Positions 23,011 through 34,900 of a DNA stretch of 64,000 nt are shown in pieces (position 1 is the stretch's first letter; every line of letters starts with the position of its first letter). The position numbers were made by a program, and so were the translations under genes. The stretch is from NCBI GenBank assembly GCA_010279815.1, contig QEOQ01000303.1, forward strand, positions 305,139 to 369,138. Reading direction: 5' to 3'. The stretch comes from Brachionus plicatilis (taxonomy: Eukaryota; Rotifera; Eurotatoria; Ploima; Brachionidae). The notes under the pieces were generated by a model, which was given only the letters and a program-made list of their open reading frames with translations, had not been told where the DNA came from and ran no database searches.

Positions 23011-24050
23011 GCATTGGTGTCTTTTAAATTTTTAAAATATTATTTTTGTTATTTTTAAAATTAAGGAAATTTTCCGAAATGTTGAAATTTTGCCTTAAAA
23101 AAATACTAAATTACAAAAACTCAAAAAAGATTTTATTTTTTGAATCGGAATCAAATTTTAATAAATAAATGTAAATTAAAATTTTAAATAATTTTTTGAT
23201 ATTTTTGATTATATTAAAAAAAACTATTAACTATTAGTCAGCAATTTTTATTTCTAATTAATTGGCTGAATCTTTTTTGACTTATTATTGCTGGCTTAAT
23301 TGTCAATAAATAATTGCCTCGGATAACAGAATCTAACTTTTTCATACAAAATTACAATTTACGGTCATATTGAATTTCGGATGTTTGTGATTGCTCAAGT
23401 CATAATATCGATTTTAATTTTTTTCACTAATAATTTTTAAACAAATCACCCCCAATACTCTAATTTTATAAGAAAAGAAATCCTATAAATATAAAATTAT
23501 TCCCGTTTTTCTAAACCTTTTGCATATTATTCTCAGAATAATTTTGGAATACGATAAATTTAAAAATAAATTTTATTAGGAAATAATTCTTTTTTAAGTC
23601 ACGTAATTTAACAAAAAATAAAGAAAATTAAATTTTGATTACAGCAATAAAATTTAGTTAGAAACTTCGTTTTTAAATGATAATGGTATAATTCAGCACA
23701 TTTTTTGGAAAATTATTTGGTCGGATGAATAAGTTCTCGACACAATCCTGATATCTGGAATTATATTTTAAGTTTAATACAGATATTTAAATCAATATTG
23801 ATCATTACTATTAATTACTACTAACTATAAAACCTTAATTCAAATTTATTTAACATTTTTCAAAAATTAATCATTCTAACCTCAGCCTAAATTAATCTTC
23901 AAATAAATTAAATTTATTACTGAGGTAACAATATTGATGAAATTTATATATTAGTTAAATTTTAACTAAAGAATTAGTAAATATTGTATTTATTTGTGGC
24001 CAATATATTATAAAAGGCATAAAGTCTTTAGCATTGGTGTCTTTTAAAGT
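23009..24050 (+). repeat. Pair of AGCATTGGTGTCTTTTAAA direct repeats
   Basis: The 19-mer AGCATTGGTGTCTTTTAAA starts at the end of the 22567-23010 gene (about 23010) and again at about 24030. After each copy a similar A/T-rich pattern follows (CTCAAAAAAGATTTT and ATCAAAAAAAGGAAAA, then a GAAT/GATTC block). The second copy may mark the 3' UTR of a vanished paralog. Confidence 0.4.
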
Positions 24051-27000
24051 TAAGTCTTAAACTTTTAAAGCTATAAAACCTGAAAAGTTCAAGAAAGAAG
24101 GAAGATATAACAAGTTATCAAAAAAAGGAAAATATTTATTTTATAAATCTCGATTCAAAATTCTAGAAATTTTTCTTTTGTTTGACAAATAAGGGTTCTT
24201 TCAAATATTTTAAGATTAAAAAATTTCAAAAAGAGCTTTTGGAGCAAATTAATTTTCCATTTGAGCATCAATTTTTTAAGGTTATTGTCCGAGATCAAAA
24301 AAATATTTATTGTTCTTTATATTTTATTGAATGTTAGTGTTTAACTTAGAGGGATAATTTCTAACCCTCGTCAAACCTATGCTATAGTTTGATCCTAAAT
24401 AATATAAGATAAAACTCAATTAGTATCAGATTCATAATATTTTTGTAACCAAGTCTAAGATTTGTCTCCTTGTCATCTATATATAGTCCGATATATCCTT
24501 ACCAATATTTGCCCTTTTAGTTAAGAGGGTTTTTACAAAATTTATAATCTAATCATTAATTTACAATCAGGAATGAAATTAGCTCTAATCACAATCACAT
24601 TCATAGAACCTTCATTAAAGAATGACTCAAATAGATAAATAAGATAATTAAACCAAGCTGAAATACATTTATAAAAAAAACTTCTAAATTATTTTCAATT
24701 GCTTTACTGGCATCAAGGTATGATACAGTCTTCTTTTAATCGTTTGCCAAACTTTGAAGATAATCTTCATGGAGAACAATAATTGCCATGAATATTTTCT
24801 ATCGATTTACAACTTGACTCATGTTTTCCATTTTAGTCCATTATGATACAAGATATGATAAAAGAAAAAAAATTCTAGCATTTGAAGGAAACAATGAATT
24901 CGGATTCAAACTCAATTACTTGAATAAAAAAATTTGAATTTTGATTATGAAGAATCAGAGTCAAAGAAAATTATTTTTATAATTTTTGCTTTCTAAATTT
25001 TACTTAATTTAAATATTTCTGTCTAATTTTCACCTAAGTAAATTAATTTTTACATGAATAGTTTTGTTTTAATTTTTCATGATTCAATGTAATTTCTATC
25101 ACAATCATTTTTAAAATGAAAAAAATGAAATTTAATTTTTAAATTTATTATGAAAAATATTTAAAACGTTTTTGGATCAGATAGGAGCGAAAGACTAAAT
25201 GCTAAGCATTAACGATCATTGTTTATCAGATGAACTATGCCGATCATCATTTTCCTAATAACGCTTTAAATTTATTTATCATCAGTGGGAATCGTAACCT
25301 CTACTATATTTTAATAGTTTCGATCATCGCGCTTTCCACTAAGCTATCATAACATTCAAAATATTAAAAATTAAAATGAAATTTAACTTTATGAAAGACT
25401 AAAAAAACTTTTTTGGATTTTAAAATCAAATTAAAGTCTCAATTTTCTGCAAATTTTAGTTTTTCGATAGTATTTTTTCCAAATTAGGAATTAATTAATT
25501 TAAGTCGATATTCGCTTCATAAATATTACGAATGGCAAATTTATATTCTTAAAATGCTTCTTTCATTTATTTATTAAATAAGAGAAAGACGATTTCCTAA
25601 AGCTTTCAACAATGAGAATAAAGGCAATTGAGTATAGCTTAAAAGGAAAAAATTAGGAAATTTAAATAAACTTTATTTTGTTTAAGTAAAATTAAAATGT
25701 CAAATTACAAGCTTTATTCTTAAATTAAAAATAAACTTAATTTTTAGTAAACAAATTAAGCAAAGTCAATTTAATAAAATAAAATGTAACTATTAGAAAT
25801 ATTCATTCAATTCATAGAAATCAAAGAAATTGATTTTGAAATTTTCTAATTTTTCCTCTCTCGATATGAAATAAGTATTTAGCCTTTTTTAGCATAAATT
25901 TGACTCTAAAAACTTTTTGAAACTTTCATAATTTTCTGATATGCGTGTCTTTTGGGAACTCTATTTAAAAAGTCAGTTAGATAAAAAAATTTCATAATTG
26001 ATTTAGGAATTGAGGCAAAATATATTAATATCCTGAACTTATCAGCTTGGCTTTTATTAAATTACTAAATAGAGAGAGAATATATATTAAAATATTTTTC
26101 AAGCTTAAGTTGTATGAAGCCGTTTCGATTGATTATTTAATCAGGCACAAGAAAATTTGGTGACAATCTTTTAATTTAACAAAATCCGTTTGTCAAACTC
26201 AAACCATGCAAACAATTTTATTTTATTTGAATTTCATTATTTAGTTGAATATTATTTTAATTAAAAAAATTCGGTTATCGAAAAATAATTTTAAGTAATT
26301 TTTTTTAAAGGATCAAATCGATTAAGCAAATAATTTTAAGATATTTTTTGCAAATAAAAATTTGTAAATAATTTCGCATGATTCCACAAATTTTTGCTGT
26401 TAGCTAAGAATTTACATTAAAATTATTATTAAGATCTGGAGTTTTGCTTTATTTTTTAAATTTTTATTTGCATCATTGCTCACTTTTTCATAGTATTATT
26501 CATGGCTTAAGTAAACTTATTTTATTGAAAATCCTTAATGATTAATTATTTAAATTATTTACAAAATATATGGATATTTAGGATTTCAACAGTATATTTA
26601 GTCTTACCTAGTGCAATTTTAAACTAAGGAATTAATTATTATGAATAAAGATTTGAAGAAATTTCTTTTTAACACTTCAACCGAGCTCAAATATTGATTT
26701 AATCAATCATTTCTTTTCATCTTGAATACTATTCGCAAAAATTTAAATCATGCAGCTAAAATTCATTAAAAGCTTTCATAATGATTAAAAAATATGCTCT
26801 TATAACTCTTTAAATAATCATTTTAAATTAATTAAATCAAATAAATGCGATTTAATTTTTTTTGAATAATCAATAAAATTTTAAATCTCAAAAGATTTTC
26901 TTTGCATGACAAATCAGCTCAATTTTTCTGTCTAAATTAAAGAAGAATACTTTTTAATTTGTTACTTGAGATTAATTAAAATCCTATTTTAATATTTGCC

Positions 27001-27385
27001 ATATTATTTTTTAAAAAAATTATTTATGAGAAAAGTCAATTAATTTTATTTCGATTTTTTCAGGAAAATAAATTTTTAAGAATATTTAAAAATAATATGT
27101 CGTTCGACTAATTTCCTAAATTCAAACAAAAAGAGCTCTCGAAAACAGTTCAAAATTAATTTGCTTTGATCGAGAAATATGCGAACAAGTTTGATAACAA
27201 TAATTTTTTTAATATCAAATTTAAAGGTATTTTTTTAAATTACAATGTACCTATTAAAAAATTTTTTTTCATCATTTATCAATTTTGTTTAAATTTATTT
27301 CATTTTTCTTGCAAATTTAAGTTGTATGATTGCCGAACATTTAGTTTCAAAAATTGTTCTTATTTCAATTCAATTACAGAAAAAA
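24051..27385. other. Gene-poor spacer
   Basis: About 3.3 kb, strongly AT-rich, without recognisable coding sequence. A degenerate tRNA-like segment lies at 25272-25342 (listed separately). The right end probably holds 5' untranslated sequence of the next gene. Confidence 0.5.
25272..25342 (-). repeat. Degenerate tRNA-like segment, possible SINE head
   Basis: On minus, TAGCTTAGTGG matches the RNA polymerase III A box (TRGCNNARYNGG), with GCTT/AAGC able to form a D stem. About 35 nt on, GGTTACGATTCC resembles the B box GGTTCGANTCC with one inserted base. Anticodon and acceptor stems do not pair well, so it is not a functional tRNA; a tRNA pseudogene or tRNA-derived SINE fits. Confidence 0.35.
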
Positions 27386-28215
27386 ATGAATTCAAAATGT
27401 AAGTATTTAATTTATTTATATTTAAATTTTTTTTTAATTCTTTTAATTTTAATATTTATTGTATCTCTCATTTTATTTTTAAATTTAAGTAATTGAATTA
27501 AATATTTTTACCATACCTTAAATTAAAGCTATTAAATCAAAGATCAGAATATTTACAAGAATAATTAAATTATTAAATTTATTGGCATAAAAAGGACATT
27601 TACTGATTAGCTTTTTGAAAAAGAAAAGCTTTTCTTTAGTAAAATTATTTTTATAATTTTTTTTCGAAATTTAAATTAAATTTATGTTGTCCAAAACTGT
27701 TCATGATGTGTAGGAAGATTAAATTAAATTTATTTGCAATTAAATACACTTCAGTTAAATCAAATAAATTAATTTTAAATAAAGATGTTATGATGAATTA
27801 ATATGCTGTGCAGAGCCAAAATCGCATTTCGAAGTTTGTTGCAACCCTCCCGAGTACAAAGCATGGAGTACAGTACTACCAGTTCAATTAACACTAAAAA
27901 ATCTAGTTTTCATTATATTTGTTTTTTTGGGGTAATTAAAAAAATTTATTCATTAAAAATTAAATAAAATAAACTTTTAAGAGTTATCTTAACCGGAGCT
28001 ACTATTATTACAGTTCTAATGGGCATTTCATCACTAATCGAAAAAAGTAAATTAAACCAAAATATATTAATTTAAATTTAAAGCAAATTTTTTTTAATTT
28101 AATTTTAGGAAAAATGTACAAACCAGTTTTTATACATAGTTCAGTTAATTGTAGAGAAGCTATAGAGACACCAGTCGAATACCCACGATCTCAAGGTTCA
28201 ATTCTTACAGCATGA
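27386..28215 (+). CDS. Small single-pass membrane protein, hypothetical
   Basis: About 100 aa in four exons. One consistent model starts at ATG 27386, leaves at TGTAA|GTATTT (27400) and resumes with TGTTATGATGAATTA near 27786, giving a Cys-rich stretch (CCAEPKSHFEVCCNPPEY). A membrane helix follows (NLVFIIFVFLG joined to VILTGATIITVLMGISSLI) across an intron at about 27930-27980, then a last exon from about 28110 to TGA 28213-28215. Phases match at all three junctions. The start is the weak point: upstream frames are also open, so a further 5' exon is possible. Family not recognised. Confidence 0.5.
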
Positions 28216-28345
28216 TTCTTAAGAAATTTTGGTCAGTGTTTTGTAAATTTATGCAAAGTTATCGAAAGTGTTTTGTAGAAGTTTTATAAAATTTTAGCTT
28301 TTTTTTATTAAGATTGAATTTTTTAAAATAAAAATTTGAGAAAAA

Positions 28346-30148
28346 TTATTTGGGTTTTTTTTTAGAGTGCTTTGGACGTTTGATTAATATTCTAGTGGTA
28401 TTAGAATAAACAATGAGTCTTTTTATCGGACAATTTGAAGTAAGAATTAACTTTCTTGCTTTTGTTTGCTTTGTTACCAGATTTTCTTCGATCTTTTCTT
28501 TTGTTCCATACTCTATCAGTGCGTCCGTTTTTCTATCTTTGGCCATCAATTTTTCTTCTATTAAGTATTTATATGAAAGTCCATCAAGAATCACTTGATT
28601 CAAAATTTTTATCAAAATCAAACTTAAATTTTAAATGTTTTAAATATCTGGCTTCATTTTACCTTTAATAAATATTTACCCGACAAATCCGAGGGCAATG
28701 TTAATATAAGACAAATTATTATTTAATTTTATTGATTGTGTGACAACTCTAAACAATAGACAAAATAGTGGGATAGGAATAAAACCGTATGAATGACTTT
28801 GGAAATCAAAATGTTCCTTTTAAAATTAAAAACTATCATCAATAAATCATATTATCTATTTTTACTCTTTTTTTTCTTGACTCAAGCATTTCATAAGCAA
28901 GGCTTAATTTAAAATCTTTAAATACCTTGATAAATAAATTATTTAACCAGCTTTTGTGTATGTTTTTTTTTATTCAATTTTACTTCTGTAGGTATGTCAT
29001 TAAATTTAAGAACAAATGCATGCTTAACCCAATCGATAAAAAATTCGAAAATAAATATGGTGCACATTATTGGAAAAAATTCAAAAAGTTGTTCTTAAAA
29101 TTATTTTTTAGATAGGAAATTTTCAATTTTATAAATAAAAACCTATTTGCCATTCAAATTCAGCCATGTTTCTAATCAGCACAGTCAGAAGCAAAATCAA
29201 ATATTGAAATCGTTCTTTTACATCACTACATGACATTTGAAACACATTGTTCTTGTCAAATTTTTTGAAAACACTTCCTTTCAACTCTACAAACTTTAAA
29301 ATTATGCTAAAAATTTTAGTTTCTTTCTAAAAATTAAAAAATAACATTATTCGACATCATTATTGTTAAAAGAGCATTATTGTGTGAATTGAATGCAACG
29401 TTCAGGGTGGTGCTCAAGCATAGAAAAACAATTGAATGGCAGACTTAAATAATTAAATTGTTTTTTAATAAGGAAAATAATCAATTTGACTTACACATAT
29501 AGATTAGAGCAATGAATAGGTGCCGAACAGTGAGCAGATAAGATCTTTTTGGCTCGGTGACTGTACAATACATGGCATCCATTACATCTTGACCAATTGT
29601 TGACAACAACCGATCAGCTACCTAATTTATGAAATTTCTTAACTGAAATTTTTTTTCTCAAAAAAAGTTTATTAAAATAATAATAATCTCACAAACTTCC
29701 AGCATGTTAAAAAAAATGTAAAGTTTAATGATTGCTTGTCCGCGTATTATGTGATAAACCATTGATGTGTCGATGAACGTTAGCAAAAAGTAACACATTA
29801 AAATTAAAAAAAATTTTGTAAAATCTATTATTCTCGATGGTTGAAGATTTCTTTTCCAGCTTAAAGCAGTGGTTTAGGTATTAATGGTTATTAAATGTTT
29901 ACTTACAATTTAAGTGGGTTCTTTAAGGTATTTAGCAAAAAAGTAAAAATACGCAACGGCAGTAAAGTGCTAATGTATAGAAAACTATCGGCGCACTGCA
30001 AAAATCCATAGAGCATAAATTTTTCAAGCGACAAAGGCAACCGAAGAAATAGATAAACATTTTCCCTTTTTTGATTGATTTCGCTTTCCTTGTAGTCTAT
30101 GACTTCTTCACTGCTAAGTTCTGATTTTACGTATTTCCATATGTACAT
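28346..30148 (-). CDS. TAPT1: TAPT1-like multi-pass membrane protein
   Basis: Transmembrane anterior posterior transformation protein 1 family, a conserved ER/ciliary membrane protein. ATG at 30146-30148; exon 1 is 29907-30148 and encodes the family's entry motif (FLRLPLSLEKFMLYGFLQCA DSFLYISTLLPLRIF). Later exons read TFIDTSMVYHIIRGQAIIKL, FNMLEVADRLLSTIGQD, FVELKGSVFKKFDKNNVFQM, IDWVKHAFVLKFNDI and GFIPIPLFCLLFRVVTQS, matching the vertebrate protein in order. The last exon encodes GLILIKILNQVILDG and a basic tail ending in KHSKKKPK. The N-terminus is much shorter than in vertebrates. Introns are short. Identification is strong. Confidence 0.92.
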
Positions 30149-30938
30149 TTTAATGCATTAAATTTATTTGTTGATTTTTAGAGACACATCAGCAAATATT
30201 TGCAGCTGTTCCAAACTGCCTATTTTATTTATTTATCTAAATTTGTTGATTTGATATTAAGATAAAAATAGTTTAATATAAACAGTTAGTATTGTCGGCA
30301 AAAAAATACATAATTTTTCAAATTTTTAGAAAAATTGTTAAATAACATTTGCCAGAAAATCTCAAATCAAATTTGAAAAAATGCTCTTGGAAAAAATTAA
30401 AAAAAAAAAATTAAAAATGCATTCTATGTTAAGCATGCATCTTCTTTTTCTATTTCACTAAAACATTTAAACCCAGAAATTTGATTTAATAAAGTTAAAC
30501 ATTTTGAAAGCAATTTTTTTTTTTAATTAAAAGAAAAATAAGTAAACTAATTGATTTCTTTTTAATATTTGAGTTATTGAATTTCTTTGTATTTATTAAC
30601 AAAAAATATAATTTCAATGACGGATTTACGAACAAGGGAAACTTTTTTAACTGTAACATACACTTTTGAATTAATAAAAAGCTACTTTGAAATCAGTGTT
30701 AAATAAACTTTTAATAAAAATAAAGAATAATGTCATATATTACATATTTTTACGCAACATTAACCGATTTTTAAAAAGTATTTACTTTTTATATAATAAT
30801 AAGTATGAAATAATTTTAGTTGACTCTTTTTTTTGAAAACCTTTTGAAAATTTGTGCTAGCAATAGTCAAATATTGGACAGCTCAGATAGCAATTGCCAT
30901 AATAGTTAACTAGTCAAAATTGCATTTTAGACAAACTT

Positions 30939-31010
30939 ACAAACCCAATACTTGTCCAGAATGCGGTAGATTAATGAAAAATAAGCGTGGTATCTCAAAA
31001 ATGCATGATG
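30939..31010 (+). pseudogene. Zinc-finger-like coding relic
   Basis: A short open frame reads YKPNTCPECGRLMKNKRG then ISKMHD before running into poly-T. The CPxCGR...KNKRG...KMH pattern resembles the N-terminal zinc fingers of some non-LTR retrotransposons. It has no start codon and no continuation, so it is treated as a fragment. Confidence 0.35.
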
Positions 31011-31059
31011 TAGTAGTTTTTTTTTTTTTTGAAATAAAGTTATTTAAAATAAATTTTAC

Positions 31060-31220
31060 ATAATGGTCAAAAATTTAGAAACTGGTCACGTAAAATTTAA
31101 TTACTTGTTACAGAATTAGTAAAATCATAGAAAAAAAATTTACTCCTGGTCACATATTTACTCCTGGTCTCCTGGTGACCAATCACAAAATCGACATAAA
31201 GTCACTGGTCACATATCATG
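31060..31220. repeat. Cluster of TGGTCAC-type short repeats
   Basis: ACTGGTCAC, TACTCCTGGTCACATAT, TACTCCTGGTCTCCTGGTGAC and again CACTGGTCACATAT occur within 160 bp. The spacing is irregular. Origin unknown; probably a decayed element. Confidence 0.5.
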
Positions 31221-31963
31221 CAAGATCCTGTTTATCTGTACCGAGCTAAAGTTCCTCCAGAACTGTAATTAAGAAGTAAAATAATCTGTATGTAAAAAAG
31301 CTCAAATGTACCGAGTAAAGTTGAGAAGCAATGTCATTTGCCTTATTTATATGTAAAATAAGCAACATTAAATAAAATTATTTTCTTAAATGGAACTTAA
31401 TTCAATTTTAACTAAATATTATTAAACATTAAATTTGAAATATTCCCTACTTCACTCAAAATACTTTTAATAAAACATTTGCTCTTGTTTTGATATCATG
31501 AACAATTATGTTGAAAGTATGAAAGTATAAATTTAATTATTTAAAATAAACTGCACTTTATTTAGTACAAAATAATAATACAGTTCCAAATTTTTTGAAA
31601 AAATCTTTATTTAGAATATAATAATTTCATTTCAACAAATTTTAATCAAGTTGTTAAAAAAACGCTCACTTTATTTATGAGAATATCATTGAATTTATTA
31701 AATGTAATTAATTATTTTTTCTTTTTTAAAACAAATTCAAAAATCGGAAATTTCATACTAGATAAATTCATAATTTTCAAAAAAAATCAAGTTTTAAAAA
31801 ATCAGTTTTGTATTTTGAAACTGAAATTTTATATTATAAATATTTGAAATGAATGATTCTAAGCGTATTCGTTTAAATTTAAAATCTTAATATCTTGCAC
31901 GCAGAATTAATTAATGTTAAAAGTTAAGCAAAAATTTTATCTCAGATAAATAGCTGATAAATA

Positions 31964-34900
31964 ATGGACGTGGGTAAGATTTGGAAAAAAATTAAATCCA
32001 AGTAAAAAGTATTTCAAATTTTTGGCATTTTAGACTTAGATACGCCCAGAAATCGAAATAAAAAACTTAATGACAAAAAATTAAGTGCCTTAGAAAAACT
32101 TAAAAAAGCCCGTCAAGGCGAAAAAGTAAAAAATTCTCCATCAGCTTTAAAATTTTAATCTAATCAATTTTAAGGTTGAAGATGACGAAGAGGAAGAAGA
32201 AGAGATTTACGATTATGTTGAAGAATACGATGAGGATTACTACGAAGGCGACTATTCAGGAAAAAAAGGCTCGAAAAATCGCCACCGAAATGATGACCAT
32301 GACCAAAAAGCAAAAAAGCATTCAAGAAAAAACATTGCCAAAGACAAATTATCAAATATAGCCGAGGATGAACCTGATCCAAAAAATGATATTAGAAACG
32401 CTTTTTTTAGAGCATCGGCATCCTCATCCAAATCAAAACCGGAAAAAAAAAGCGAAGCATCCATGATGGAAAACGACGACGATCTTGCTAACGAAATAAT
32501 GCAGGAATTGAGCAAAAAAAGTACCAGAACCCCCAAGCTGAAAGCCGCACACACGCCCAGCCGATCAAATATTCCATTTTCTTCCATTGTAAACACTGGC
32601 ATAAGCCTCAGTCCAGCTTTCAAACGAAAATTGAGCCCTAGCGCTTCAAATAGAAACGACGAAAAGCGATGCTCAAAAAAAATTGAACTCGATGACAATT
32701 TGGTTCAGCAGCTTTTGGAAACAGACTCATGTGATAGTGATATCAAGATAATTAATGAGCCTAATAAAACAGAGACCAAGGAAAATTTTCTACCTGTCAA
32801 ATCTGAACCCATTGAATTTGATTCATCTATCATCCCCGCAGATAATTTAAATATCAAAGAGGAAAAGATAAGTGTAGAAGAACAAAATGCTGAACGATTA
32901 TCTCAGTTATCACTGGAGGCTAACAATTCCAATCTTGCTCACCATTTAAATTTACCAATTAAACAAGAATCAAATGCCTTGGATGACTTTGATCTCAAAA
33001 CATTGATGAAAAATCAATCAAGCAGCAGTCGAATGCTGTTCTACTGGCTTGATGCTTTTGAAGATGTCTACAGTCACACTGGCACTGTGTACATGTTTGG
33101 TAAGATGCCAATTGCAAAAGTTCAGAATGAGTCTGAGACTAGTGAAAATTTTTTGACATTTGTAAGTGTTTGTTGCATTGTGAAAAATATTCCCAAATGT
33201 GTCCATGTATTGCCGAGAAAGTTTAAAAGAGGCAGTGGCTCCGAAGCGGTGACTATGGACCAAGTTCGCCAAGAAATAGAGTTTTTGCTAGAAAAGAACC
33301 GTATTTCTTCGTATAGAATTAATGTTGTGAAAAAAAATTATGCTTTTGACAGACGAGGAGGCAACAAATTGGACGAAGAAATTCCCTATGAATCGGAATA
33401 TTTGCAGGTAGAGTACTTCCAAAATCAGCACAGCAATCGCCAATTACCCATCGACATTCAGGGCGAATACTTTTCTTGTATTTTCGGTGCTAATACTCCC
33501 TATTTGGAACATTTGCTCATCGATCTAAAAATAAAAGGTCCTAGTTGGTTGCTGGTGTCGAATGCAAAAAGACGAGATTCAGAGGCTGGCTCTGGCTCAA
33601 TGCTAAGTTGGTGCAAACTAGAATATATAATTGAAAATTTCAGAAATATTTCTGTCTATCATGAAACTGTCTCTTTGGAAAACCCGAGTATTCCCCTTCC
33701 TCCAACACCACCTTTGACTATATTAACACTAGTCTTAAGAACCACGCTAAATCATAAAACACATGAGCACGAAATTGTCTCAGCCTGTGGCTTAATATGC
33801 CAAAAATTCTATCTAGAAAAGCCCACCATTCCTTCATCGATGAAAACCCAAAAAACTGCCATTTACGATTCATACTTTTGTGCTGTTACCAAGCCATCAC
33901 ATGTCATATTTCCGTATGATTTTCAAAATGTGGTCAAGTTGAATGTGCAAAAATTCAGAATAGAACAATGTGGTTCAGAGAGAGCCCTTTTGGCATTTTT
34001 GCTGTGCAAAATGCAAGCCTTAGACGTGGATATTATTGTTGGCCATGACTTGTTCGGAACAAATTTAGATATTATCTTAAATCGATGCATGGTCAATAAA
34101 GTGCCACATTGGTCCAGGCTCGGCCGTCTTAAGCGGTCTACAATGCCCAATTTGCCTGGCCATTTCAAACGTGGCACTCACAACTCAACAGCTAACAATT
34201 TGGCTATTCAACAACGCATACAGACAGTTTTTTCCGGAAGATTGCTCTGTGATATAATGATAAGTGCCAAAGAATTGCTTTCCAAATGCAAAAGTTTTGA
34301 CCTAAATGAACTCGTAAGTCATGTGTTGTACAAAAAGGACAAGAGTAGTATTTTAGAAAGGGACTATGAAGAGGAAAAAAACGTGGCTGCCTTTTACGCT
34401 AATTCTCAATTGCTGATTAAGTTTTTACAATTGGCAATGATGGATGCCACCTATATACTCAATATATTTAATGATTTGCAGTGCTTGCAACTGGCTTATC
34501 AAATAACATGCATTGCTGGAAATGTGCTGTCCAGGACGCTGACAGGTGGTCGCTCGGAGCGCAACGAGTATCTGCTATTGCATGCTTTTAATGACAAAGA
34601 TTTTATTCTACCTGAAAAGTATTCTGGTTATGCTAAAAGTTCTAGACAAAATGCAAAGCCTGTCAAATCTGTTGCCAATAAAAGTCTAGCTAAAAGTGAG
34701 ATGAGCATGAATCAAACACAAGAAGAAATGGAAGATGAAATGCTCTCTAGAATGGCTCTGGAAGATGACGAGGATATGCCATCGTCAACTAATAACACAA
34801 CTTTGGTCAAGTTGGAAAAGGTTGAGTCTAAAAATACACACAATACTAACTCAAATAGCTACCAAGGTGGCTTGGTCTTGGACCCAAAAATTGGCTTTTA

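Larger units (their letters stand above)
30149..31963. other. Spacer between TAPT1 and POLA1 with element fragments
   Basis: 1.8 kb between divergent genes. It contains a short zinc-finger-like coding relic (30939-31010) and, at 31060-31220, a cluster of TGGTCAC / TACTCCTGGTC repeats. The rest is AT-rich with no feature seen. Confidence 0.5.

Noticed and set aside
32252..32698. Long minus-strand open frame opposite the POLA1 N-terminus
   Set aside because: It is the antisense of the clearly coding acidic/Ser-rich POLA1 region; the product (Phe/Ser/Leu-rich) has no family features.
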